Assembly (NCBI GenBank): GCA_044377735.1
Contig: JBILYK010000024.1
Coordinates: 1-39,165 of the forward strand
DNA length: 39,165 nucleotides
Source of the DNA: Tabrizicola_A sp044377735
GTDB taxonomy: Bacteria; Pseudomonadota; Alphaproteobacteria; Rhodobacterales; Rhodobacteraceae
Reading direction: 5' to 3'
Below the pieces are notes generated by a model. That model was given only the letters and a program-made list of their open reading frames with translations. It searched no databases and was not told the DNA's origin. A program made the translations under genes and the position numbers. This document shows positions 1-7,314 of the stretch, piece after piece (position 1 is the stretch's first letter; each line of letters starts with the position of its first letter).

Positions 1-1
1 C

Positions 2-145
2 TACCTGATCCCGGTTTCCCTCTTGCTTGGCGGCATTGGTTTAGCGGCCTTCTTCTGGGCGCTGAAGACCAAACAGTTTGACGACCCAACGGGCGATGCC
101 AACCGCATCCTGACCAAGGATTGGGACGACAAACCAAAACCGTGA
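2..145 (+). CDS. ccoS: CcoS, cbb3-type cytochrome oxidase assembly protein (C-terminal part)
   Basis: This is the end of a rightward gene that begins before the window; 47 residues are visible. The fragment starts YLIPVSLLLGGIGLAAFFWA, one hydrophobic segment, followed by a short polar tail (KTKQFDDPTGDANRIL). This is the CcoS pattern: a tiny inner-membrane protein with one transmembrane helix and a QFDD-type tail. CcoS is the last product of the ccoGHIS cluster and is needed to assemble cofactors into cbb3 cytochrome c oxidase, together with the copper ATPase CcoI. The rest of ccoGHIS should lie just upstream, which is inference. The gene converges on glcF and ends 25 nt before it. Confidence 0.85.
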   Translation, partial: YLIPVSLLLGGIGLAAFFWALKTKQFDDPTGDANRILTKDWDDKPKP

Positions 146-162
146 TCAGGCCCAAACCGTAG

Positions 163-180
163 GGCGGGGTTCACCCCGCC
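163..180. terminator. GC-rich hairpin between convergent ccoS and glcF
   Basis: GGCGGGG (163-169) pairs perfectly with CCCCGCC (174-180) around a 4-nt loop. The right arm overlaps the last codons and stop of glcF. It lies exactly where two convergent genes meet, so it may act in both directions. There is no clear T-run, so the terminator call is an inference. Confidence 0.45.
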
Positions 181-1448
181 ATCAACCCACGTGGCTTCGG
201 CCCGCCCAAGGCCCAATCCAACAGCTCCACCGTATGCACCACCGGTACCCCGGTGCCAGACCCGATCTGCATCATGCACCCGATGTTGCCAGCAGCGATC
301 ACATCGGGGTTCTTGGCCTCCAGCGTCTCAACCTTGCGCACCTTCAACTGCGCGCTGATTTCGGGCTGCAACAGGTTGTAGGTGCCCGCAGACCCACAGC
401 ACAGATGGCTGTCGGCGGGTTCGACCACTGTGAAACCCACCCGTTTCAGCAAGTCTTTCGGCGCGGTTTTCACCTGCTGCCCATGCTGCAAACTGCACGC
501 CGCATGATAGGCCACCCGCAGCCCCTTCGCCGCGCCTGCGGGCAGGCCGATCTTGACCAAAAGCTCGCTGATATCCATCGCAAGCGCAGACACCGTGGCG
601 GCCTCATCGCCCCCCAGCATATGGCCGTAATCCTTCACAGTGGTGCCACACCCGCTGGTGTTGATGACCACCGCATCCAAGCCAGCAGCACTCTTCTCCG
701 CCATGAACGCCGCGACATTGGCCGCCGCCGAGGCATGGGCCTCCGCCTCGCGCCCCATGTGATGCGTCAGCGCCCCGCAGCACCCCATGCCGCGCGGGAT
801 AACCACCTCACAGCCCAAACGGCGCAACAGCCGGATCGTGGCATCGTTGATATCGGTGTTCAGCGCCTTTTGCGCGCAGCCCGTCATCAACGCCACCCGC
901 ATCCGCCGCTCGCCCGTGGCGGCAAAGGTCTGGGGGTCATCGTTGCGGCTGACCGGCGGGATGGTTTTCGGCGCCATCGCCAGCATGGCGCGCAGGCGCG
1001 CATCCGGGATCAAGGGCGCAAAGGGTCGGCCAATCTTGGCCGCCAGCAAGGCCAACCGGAACCGCGTCGGATGCGGAATGACCTTGGCCAAGACCCAGCG
1101 CAAAGCGCGGTCATGCCACGGGCGGCGATAGGTTTTCTCGACATAAACGCGCGCCTGATCAATCAGGTGCATGTAATCCACGCCACTGGGGCAGGTGGAC
1201 ACACAGGCCAGACAGGACAGGCAGCGGTCAATATGCTTCACCGTGCGAACGTCCGCCGCGCGACCCGATTCCAGCATCTCCTTGATCAGGTAAATCCGCC
1301 CGCGCGGGCTGTCCAATTCATCGCCCAAGACCTGATAGGTGGGGCAAGTCGCGGTGCAAAACCCGCAATGCACGCAAGAGCGCAAGATCTTGTTGGCTTC
1401 GGCCAGCTTCGGATCGGCCAGTTGCACTTCGGTGAAATGAGTCTGCAT
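171..1448 (-). CDS. glcF: Glycolate oxidase iron-sulfur subunit GlcF
   Basis: GlcF is the electron-transfer subunit of glycolate oxidase, which oxidises glycolate to glyoxylate together with GlcD and GlcE at the cytoplasmic membrane. From the chosen start (MQTHFTEVQ) the protein has 425 residues. Two 4Fe-4S motifs are clear: CVHCGFCTATCP (Cys25, 28, 31, 35) and CLSCLACVSTCP (Cys76, 79, 82, 86). Two later cysteine-rich (CCG-type) repeats carry MGCCGALTHHMG and LCCGSAGTYN. An upstream in-frame ATG would add 14 residues that overlap the preceding gene and do not match the family N-terminus, so the internal ATG at 1448 was preferred. It is the last gene of the leftward glc operon. Confidence 0.95.
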   Translation of the reverse strand: MQTHFTEVQLADPKLAEANKILRSCVHCGFCTATCPTYQVLGDELDSPRGRIYLIKEMLESGRAADVRTVKHIDRCLSCLACVSTCPSGVDYMHLIDQARVYVEKTYRRPWHDRALRWVLAKVIPHPTRFRLALLAAKIGRPFAPLIPDARLRAMLAMAPKTIPPVSRNDDPQTFAATGERRMRVALMTGCAQKALNTDINDATIRLLRRLGCEVVIPRGMGCCGALTHHMGREAEAHASAAANVAAFMAEKSAAGLDAVVINTSGCGTTVKDYGHMLGGDEAATVSALAMDISELLVKIGLPAGAAKGLRVAYHAACSLQHGQQVKTAPKDLLKRVGFTVVEPADSHLCCGSAGTYNLLQPEISAQLKVRKVETLEAKNPDVIAAGNIGCMMQIGSGTGVPVVHTVELLDWALGGPKPRGLMAG

Positions 1449-1452
1449 CGGA

Positions 1453-1770
1453 TCAGAACCCCAAACCACTGCTGACCAAGGCCGCGCCAATCAAAAGGCC
1501 ACCCAAGATCAGCGCAACATACCGGCCCCGGCTCGCCTCGGCGGGCAAGACCATCAGGCGCAGCCCCTGCACCAGCCCGGCCAGCACAATCCCCAACTGG
1601 GCAAAGGCCAGAACCGCCGCTCCGCCGCTGCCGACCAAACCCAGCCAACTGGCCAGCTGCGCCAACACCAACATGGTGCCAATGGTGTAAAGACTGCCCG
1701 GCCCGCGCGGCAGGTTGCACAGCGACACATAAAGCACCACCGGCAGGGCAAGGATCAGGATCGAGGGCAT
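1453..1770 (-). CDS. Small hydrophobic membrane protein between glcE and glcF
   Basis: A 105-residue protein made almost entirely of hydrophobic stretches, with about four predicted membrane segments: ILILALPVVLYVSL, IGTMLVLAQLASWLGLVG, AVLAFAQLGIVLAGLVQG and YVALILGGLLIGAALVSS. I do not recognise a family. It sits in the glycolate oxidase operon, 11 nt after glcE and 4 nt before the glcF start, in the same direction, so co-expression is very likely. The E. coli glc operon has no such gene between glcE and glcF. A membrane anchor or quinone-side partner for the GlcDEF complex is a possible role, but this is inference from position only. Confidence 0.75.
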   Translation of the reverse strand: MPSILILALPVVLYVSLCNLPRGPGSLYTIGTMLVLAQLASWLGLVGSGGAAVLAFAQLGIVLAGLVQGLRLMVLPAEASRGRYVALILGGLLIGAALVSSGLGF

Positions 1771-1781
1771 CTGGGTCTCCT

Positions 1782-2861
1782 TCAGGCCGCAAAAAGCTGA
1801 CGAGGGTCGAATGTCTGGCGCAAGGCGTGGGACAAGGCAGCAACGGCGGGCGGCTCAGGCGGCAAAGCCGAAACGCCTTCATCCCCCGGCGACGGGCGCA
1901 TCAGCGTGGCATGGCCCTGCCCCGCCGTGGCCGCCCGAACCGCCTCGGCCTGCCCGCCGGGCAGCGCAAGCCAGACCAGCCCACCACCCCAATCATAAAC
2001 CGCCTCACCGCCCAACCGCTGCACAAGGCCCAGCGCCTCGGTCTGTTTCACAACCAGCCGCCAGAGCGACCCCCCGCGCCCCTGCAACGGTGCCACATCC
2101 CGCACCCCGGCCCAAAGCGTGGCACTTTCCGTGCCCGTGACCATGCCCCAATCGCCACCCAACCGGGCCCGCAACTCGCCCACCCGATAGGCGACAGACC
2201 CCGCCATTCCCTCCACCCGGATCAGCGCTTGGCCCTGCGCATAGGCCGCGCCCGAAATGTCAAACGGAGAGCCGAGTGCCGCACGCAGCGTGGCAAGCCC
2301 CGCCTCAGCACTGCGCGGACCCACCAGCGTGGTCTCCGCCTCGGGCAGCGCCTGCACGCGCAATGATACCTCGGTCAAGACGCCAAGACGGCCATGGCTC
2401 CCCGCCATCAGCTTGACCAGATCATAGCCAGTGACATTCTTCATCACCCGCCCGCCGTTCTTCACCACAGTGCCCGTGCCATCCACAAACCGCACGCCCA
2501 AAAGACTGTCACGGCAGGCGCCCGACTGCACCCGGCGCGGCCCGCTGGCATTGGCCGCCACCACCCCGCCAATGGTGCTCTTGCCCGCTCGCCCCAAGAT
2601 CGCCCGCAGATCCGGCACCTCAAAAGACAGCCGCTGCCGCTCGCCCGCCAAAAGCGCCTGAACCTCGGCCAGGCCCGTGCCCGCCCGCACCACCAGCGTC
2701 AGCGCGCCGGGTTCATACAACTCCACCCCACTCAGACCAGCGGTCTGCAACACGTCACCACCGCCTTGCAAAACACCCCGTGTGCCACCGCCCCGAACGG
2801 TGACAGGCCCCGTCGCCCCTCGGATCAGATCGCTTAGCTCGGACTCAGTCTCAGGGCGCAT
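1782..2861 (-). CDS. glcE: Glycolate oxidase FAD-binding subunit GlcE
   Basis: GlcE is the second flavin-binding subunit of glycolate oxidase. It shows the PP-loop-type FAD site VTVRGGGTRGVLQGG near the N-terminus, then GKSTIGGVVAANASGPRRV and NVTGYDLVKLMAGSHGRLG, which are typical of the FAD_binding_4 domain. Length is 359 residues, normal for the family. A longer reading frame begins at 2951, but its first 30 codons come from a dispersed intergenic repeat and overlap glcD. The ATG at 2861 has an AAGGGG ribosome-binding site 5 nt upstream and starts MRPETESELSD, as expected. The intergenic repeat and hairpin between glcD and glcE could alter relative expression, which is inference. Confidence 0.93.
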   Translation of the reverse strand: MRPETESELSDLIRGATGPVTVRGGGTRGVLQGGGDVLQTAGLSGVELYEPGALTLVVRAGTGLAEVQALLAGERQRLSFEVPDLRAILGRAGKSTIGGVVAANASGPRRVQSGACRDSLLGVRFVDGTGTVVKNGGRVMKNVTGYDLVKLMAGSHGRLGVLTEVSLRVQALPEAETTLVGPRSAEAGLATLRAALGSPFDISGAAYAQGQALIRVEGMAGSVAYRVGELRARLGGDWGMVTGTESATLWAGVRDVAPLQGRGGSLWRLVVKQTEALGLVQRLGGEAVYDWGGGLVWLALPGGQAEAVRAATAGQGHATLMRPSPGDEGVSALPPEPPAVAALSHALRQTFDPRQLFAA

Positions 2862-2870
2862 GGCAACCCC

Positions 2871-2918
2871 TTTCATCTTGGCAAAAATACTCTCGGGGTC
2901 CGGGGCAGACAGCCCCGG
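2871..2918 (-). repeat. Dispersed intergenic repeat, hairpin subtype, between glcD and glcE
   Basis: Read on the minus strand: a hairpin CCGGGGC/GCCCCGG (2918-2912 with 2906-2900, loop 5 nt), then GACCCCGAGAGTATTT, then GCCAAGATGAAA ending at 2871, ten nt before the glcE start codon. The same order (hairpin, GGACCCC, GAGAGTATTT, CCAAGATGAAA) recurs at 38922-38975, and a second subtype occurs at 13445-13528, 33424 and 39109. Here it lies inside an operon, and its A-rich end merges with the glcE ribosome-binding site. Confidence 0.8.
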
Positions 2919-2922
2919 GGCC

Positions 2923-4356
2923 TCACCCAGCGCGACGGCTTTCGCTTGCATCCAACGGGAACACCTTGGCCGGGTTCAACAGCCACTTGGGGTCAAACAC
3001 ATCTTTTACCCGCATCTGCGCTTCCAGATCCTCGGGCGTGAACTGCACCGACATCAGGTCGCGCTTTTCAATGCCCACGCCATGCTCGCCGGTCAGACAG
3101 CCACCCACCTCGACGCAGAGCTTCAAAATCTCGGCCCCCATCGCCTCGCAGCGCTCCAGATCGCCGGGCGTGTTGGCGTTGTACAGGATCAAGGGGTGCA
3201 TATTCCCGTCGCCTGCGTGAAACACATTGCCGACGTCCAGCCCGAACTCGGCGCTCATCTCGCCAATGCGGCGCAGGACATAAGGCAGCGATGAGACCGG
3301 GATCGTGCCATCCAGACACATGTAATCATTGATCTGCCCCATCGCGCCAAAGGCGGATTTGCGGCCCAGCCAGATGCGCTTGGCCTGCTCCTCATCCGCC
3401 GCCTCGCGGAATTCCACCGGGTTGTGCGACAACGCAATCGCCTTGATACGGGCCAGTTGTTCGTCAATTTCCGCCGGGCTGCCTTCCACCTCAATGATCA
3501 ACAGCGCCTCGCAATCGGGGTAACCGGCCTTGGCAAAAGCCTCGGTCGCGCGGATGCAGGGGCGGTCCATGAATTCGATGGCCACCGGCAGAATGCCCGA
3601 TTTGATGATGTCAGACACACAGGCCCCTGCCACCTCATTGCTGTCAAACCCCACCAGTACGGGCCGCGCGCCCTCAGGCTTTGGCAGAATGCGCAAGGTG
3701 GCTTCGGTCACGACACCAAGCTGGCCTTCCGATCCGCACACCACCCCCAACAGATCAAGGCCCCCGGCCTCCATCCACGGCCCGCCAATCTCCACGACGG
3801 TGCCATCCATCTGCACCAGCGTGACGCCCAGAAGGTTATTGGTGGTGACCCCGTATTTCAGGCAATGCGCGCCCCCCGAATTCATCGCCACGTTGCCCGC
3901 AATGGCACAGGCAAGCTGGCTTGACGGATCGGGCGCATAGAAAAAACCGTCACTTTCCACCGCCCCCGTCACCGACAGATTGGTGCGCCCCGCCTCCACC
4001 CGGATAAAGCGGTTGTCATAGTCGGTCTCCAACACCCGGTTCATCCGGCCAATGCCCAGAACCACGCAATCGGCGGTGGGCAAGGCCCCCCCGGCCAGCG
4101 AGGTGCCCGACCCGCGCGGCACCACCGGCACGCCCATGGCGTTGCAGACCTTCAAGACCGCAGCCACCTCGGCCGTGCTGCGCGGCAACGTCACCGCCAG
4201 CGGCGCGCAGGCATAGGCCGACAGCGCATCGCATTCATAAGCGCGGGTTTCTTCCGGCGCGTCGATCACCGCATCGGCGGGCAACACATCGCGCAGCGCC
4301 GCCACGATCGCAGGTTTGCGACCCAGAATCGCAAGCTTGGGTGCCGGCATGTCCAT
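2923..4356 (-). CDS. glcD: Glycolate oxidase FAD-linked subunit GlcD
   Basis: GlcD is the catalytic flavoprotein of glycolate oxidase. The FAD_binding_4 domain is shown by PVVPRGSGTSLAGGALP and by NVAMNSGGAHCLKYGVTTNN. The C-terminal FAD-oxidase domain carries VFHAGDGNMHPLILYN and CLTGEHGVGIEKRD. With the start at 4356 the protein has 477 residues, close to other GlcD proteins. A perfect AGGAGG lies 5 nt before this ATG, so it was chosen over the ATG seven codons upstream. It is the first gene of the leftward glcD-glcE-membrane protein-glcF operon and is divergent from the DUF599 gene. Confidence 0.96.
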   Translation of the reverse strand: MDMPAPKLAILGRKPAIVAALRDVLPADAVIDAPEETRAYECDALSAYACAPLAVTLPRSTAEVAAVLKVCNAMGVPVVPRGSGTSLAGGALPTADCVVLGIGRMNRVLETDYDNRFIRVEAGRTNLSVTGAVESDGFFYAPDPSSQLACAIAGNVAMNSGGAHCLKYGVTTNNLLGVTLVQMDGTVVEIGGPWMEAGGLDLLGVVCGSEGQLGVVTEATLRILPKPEGARPVLVGFDSNEVAGACVSDIIKSGILPVAIEFMDRPCIRATEAFAKAGYPDCEALLIIEVEGSPAEIDEQLARIKAIALSHNPVEFREAADEEQAKRIWLGRKSAFGAMGQINDYMCLDGTIPVSSLPYVLRRIGEMSAEFGLDVGNVFHAGDGNMHPLILYNANTPGDLERCEAMGAEILKLCVEVGGCLTGEHGVGIEKRDLMSVQFTPEDLEAQMRVKDVFDPKWLLNPAKVFPLDASESRRAG

Positions 4357-4375
4357 AGACGCCTCCTGATACTGC

Positions 4376-4398
4376 ATTGGTAAGAAAATATAACCAAT
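4376..4398. promoter_or_regulatory. Inverted repeat upstream of glcD, possible operator
   Basis: ATTGGT (4376-4381) and ACCAAT (4393-4398) form a perfect 6-bp inverted repeat around an 11-nt AT-rich spacer, just upstream of the glcD ribosome-binding site. TTGGT...ACCAA half sites resemble operators of FadR-type GntR regulators, to which the glycolate regulator GlcC belongs, but the spacer here is longer than usual. No glcC gene is visible in the window. The repeat is seen; the operator role is inference. Confidence 0.3.
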
Positions 4399-4467
4399 TA
4401 GCCGTGATGCACAAGACCAACGTTATGCGGGCTTTCACAGTGGGCAGAAACTTCCTAGGCTTGGGCC

Positions 4468-5163
4468 ATGACAGATGCACTTTCCCTCGGCCCCTTTGGC
4501 CCGCCCGATCTTGCCGCGCTGACGCTGACCCTGTCGCTCTGGCTTGGCCTTGGGTGGCTGATCGAAAATCCCCCCGCGTGGCGGGTGTCGGTCTCCAAGC
4601 TGATGGAGCGTTATCGCCATGACTGGATGGCGCAATTCATCACCCGTCAACCACGCATCTTTGACGCCACCATGATCGACAGTCTGCGCCAAGGCACAGC
4701 CTTTTTCGCCTCGGCCTCGATGATCGCCATTGGCGGCGGCATCGCGCTGATCGGCAATCCGGCCATGCTGGCGGCGCTGACGCGCGATCTGACCCTGGCC
4801 AGCGACACGGCGGGCCTGCAGTTGCGCGTCGCCCTTGTGGTGGCCTTTATGGCCAATGCGCTGTTGAAATTCATCTGGGCGCATCGGCTGTTTGGCTATT
4901 GCTCTATCTTGATGGCCGCGGTGCCGAATGACCCCAGCCACCCCGAAGCCACCCATCGCGCCACGCAGGCCGCCGATATCAACATCACCGGGGCAAAAAG
5001 CTTTAATCGCGGCCTGCGCTCGATCTATTTCGCGCTTGGTGCGCTTGGGTGGCTTTTGGGGCCTTGGGGTCTTGTGGCCGGCGCCTTGGTAATCTCGGCC
5101 GTCCTGATCCGGCGCGATTTCAGCTCGACCTCGCGCGAAGTCATGCTGCGAGAGCTGTCCTGA
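4468..5163 (+). CDS. DUF599 family membrane protein
   Basis: A 231-residue integral membrane protein that I assign to the DUF599 family. Family marks include WLIENP near the N-terminus, RQPRIFDATMIDSLRQGTAF, then hydrophobic segments (FASASMIAIGGGIALIG, LRVALVVAFMANALLKFIWA, IYFALGALGWLLGPWGLVAG) and NITGAKSFNRGLRSIYFALG. About four membrane segments are visible. Function is unknown for the family. It is divergent from glcD with roughly 110 nt between the start codons, which must hold promoters for both directions, and converges on the large membrane protein gene downstream. Confidence 0.85.
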   Translation: MTDALSLGPFGPPDLAALTLTLSLWLGLGWLIENPPAWRVSVSKLMERYRHDWMAQFITRQPRIFDATMIDSLRQGTAFFASASMIAIGGGIALIGNPAMLAALTRDLTLASDTAGLQLRVALVVAFMANALLKFIWAHRLFGYCSILMAAVPNDPSHPEATHRATQAADINITGAKSFNRGLRSIYFALGALGWLLGPWGLVAGALVISAVLIRRDFSSTSREVMLRELS

Positions 5164-5247
5164 CCCACCCTCCTTGAACCCTGCGTGCACGCGTCGGATC
5201 CGCGCCGCGAGGAGTGCACAAAGTGCTCGACGAGCAAGCCTGTCAGG

Positions 5248-7314
5248 TTAAACCCGGATCCGCCTGCGCCCTTCTGCAAGCCACGCCGCCACGGCCAGAC
5301 CCGCCGCCAGCAAAAGCAGCAGCCACCCCGGAACCAAGGGCGAGATCCGCAGATCTTCGGTCACATAGGCCCCGCGCGGGGTGTAGCCCAGCCAACCGCG
5401 TCCAGCCGCCGGGCGACCTTCGCGCACCGCACGCAAGGCCGGAAACCCCGCTTCCAGCCGCGGCATGCCGCCCTGCACCGTGTCGACCACCGGCTGCAGT
5501 AGGGCAGGCGAGGCCAGCGTTTCAACAAATTCACGCGGGGCGGCAGGGCCAACGGCGACCACCCGCGTCAGATCATCCTGCACCAGCCGGTACAGCCCGA
5601 CCATCGGCGCCTGCCAGTCGATCTGGAACCGACCGGGCGACATCTGCGGCAGCACGAGTTCCGTCACCATCCCATCCGGCGCGGTGATCGTCAGGAGGCC
5701 GGGCGGCTCTTCCTTGATCGTGCGGCGCGTCAGCGTCAGCACCTCGCCATTGGCCGCCGCCATCAGCGCCTCTTCTTCCAGTTCCGGCTCTTTCAGCATC
5801 CAATGCGCCAGCCGTTTCATCAGTTCCAACTGCGGCCCGCCGCCTTCAAACCCGCGCCCCCACAGCCAAGCCTGATCCGAGGCGAGAACCGCGATCCGGC
5901 CCTCGTCCACCCGGTCCAGCACCAGCAAAGGCCGATCCCCCGGCCCCGACATTGCCACTTGGCCCCGCAACAACTCCACCTCGGCCAGCCGGAACCAACG
6001 GCCCCAGCCCCCCTCGGGCGCCAGCGCCTCCAGCCCCTCGGTCACCGGATGGCGGCGACCAAGCTCGGTCAGCGCCGGGCGGAAGGGTTCTTCGATCACC
6101 TGAGCGGTGGGTGCCACAGGCAAGATTTCGGCCAAGGGCGATCGCCACAGGCTGTCCACCGCGCCAAACTCGGGGCCAGCGGCCACCAGAACCGTGCCGC
6201 CCGCGCGAACATAGGACACCACATTGTCGATGTATTCCATCGGCAAGATGCCCCGCATCCGATAGCGGTCAAAGATGATCAGATCAAATTCGTCAATCTT
6301 TTCAACAAACAATTCCCGCGTCGGAAAGGCAATCAGCGCCAGTTCATCCACTGGAACGCCATCTTGCTTTTCCGGCGGGCGCAGAATGGTGAAATGCACC
6401 AGATCCACCGCCGCATCCGACTTCAACAGGTTGCGCCAAACCCGCTCACCCGCATGCGGCTCACCCGACACCAAAAGCACCCGCAGCCGGTCGCGCACGC
6501 CATTGATCTGCACCACGGCGGCGTTGTTGCGGTCGGTCAACTCGCCCTCGACCACCGACAGCGAGAAATGCAGCACGTTTTGCCCGCCATGCGGCAGCGT
6601 CACCGGCAGTTCCAGATCGGTGTTGACCGGCACCGAAAAGCTCACCGGATCCTCGGCATCCACCGCAATCGTGATCTCGGCCTCCGGGCCCAGCGCCGGC
6701 ACCGCGCCTTGGTCCTCGATCCGCAGTTTCAGCGTGAACTCCTCACCGATGATGGCAAAGGCCGGAGCATCGGTGATGACCAGACGGCGGTCCCAATCAC
6801 TGGCGCGCCCGCTCAACAGCACATGCAGCGGCGCGGGCAGACTGGGGGCAAGACCCGTGTCATGCACCTGCCCATCGGTGATGATCACCGCCCCCGCAAT
6901 CCGCGCGCGCGGCTCGGCGGCCATCGCCTCGGCCAGCGCGGTCATGGCCAGACTGCCTGCATCCTTGGCCCCATCCGCAAACCGGATCACACGCAGTTCG
7001 GTGTTCTCCAGCGCCGTCACCGCCGCCGACAGGCTCGCCAGCGCCGCCTCGGTCTGGGCAGGGCGGTCCGCCAAACGCTGGCTCGCGCTGTCATCCACCA
7101 CCGCCAGGATGATATCCGACAGGGGCTTGCGGTTTTCTTCCTGCCACGACGGGTTCACCAGCGCCAGCCCCAAGGCCAGCATCGCCAACCCACGCAGGGG
7201 CCATCCGCGCAAACCCCGCCAGATGGCAAAGGCCAACATGACCACAGCCACCGCCGCCAGCGCCCAGATCAACGGCAGCGGCACCAAAGGGTCAAAGATC
7301 ACCGTCCGGCTCAT
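5248..7314 (-). CDS. Large membrane protein of the MoxR-DUF58-DUF4159 operon
   Basis: A 688-residue protein with two N-terminal membrane segments (PLIWALAAVAVVMLAFAIW, PLRGLAMLALGLALV) and one at the C-terminus (LLLLLAAGLAVAAWLAEG). After the second segment comes ILAVVDDSASQRL, which resembles the start of a von Willebrand A-like fold, and later a glutamine-amidotransferase-like region (RVLLVSGEPHAGERVWRNLL, DLIIFDRYRM, GGTVLVAAGPEFG). The bulk is probably periplasmic. It is the last gene of the operon and overlaps the DUF4159 gene by ATGA. MoxR-associated proteins of this sort are thought to help assemble or quality-control envelope or metal-containing complexes; the actual client is not known. 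Confidence 0.8.
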   Translation of the reverse strand: MSRTVIFDPLVPLPLIWALAAVAVVMLAFAIWRGLRGWPLRGLAMLALGLALVNPSWQEENRKPLSDIILAVVDDSASQRLADRPAQTEAALASLSAAVTALENTELRVIRFADGAKDAGSLAMTALAEAMAAEPRARIAGAVIITDGQVHDTGLAPSLPAPLHVLLSGRASDWDRRLVITDAPAFAIIGEEFTLKLRIEDQGAVPALGPEAEITIAVDAEDPVSFSVPVNTDLELPVTLPHGGQNVLHFSLSVVEGELTDRNNAAVVQINGVRDRLRVLLVSGEPHAGERVWRNLLKSDAAVDLVHFTILRPPEKQDGVPVDELALIAFPTRELFVEKIDEFDLIIFDRYRMRGILPMEYIDNVVSYVRAGGTVLVAAGPEFGAVDSLWRSPLAEILPVAPTAQVIEEPFRPALTELGRRHPVTEGLEALAPEGGWGRWFRLAEVELLRGQVAMSGPGDRPLLVLDRVDEGRIAVLASDQAWLWGRGFEGGGPQLELMKRLAHWMLKEPELEEEALMAAANGEVLTLTRRTIKEEPPGLLTITAPDGMVTELVLPQMSPGRFQIDWQAPMVGLYRLVQDDLTRVVAVGPAAPREFVETLASPALLQPVVDTVQGGMPRLEAGFPALRAVREGRPAAGRGWLGYTPRGAYVTEDLRISPLVPGWLLLLLAAGLAVAAWLAEGRRRIRV

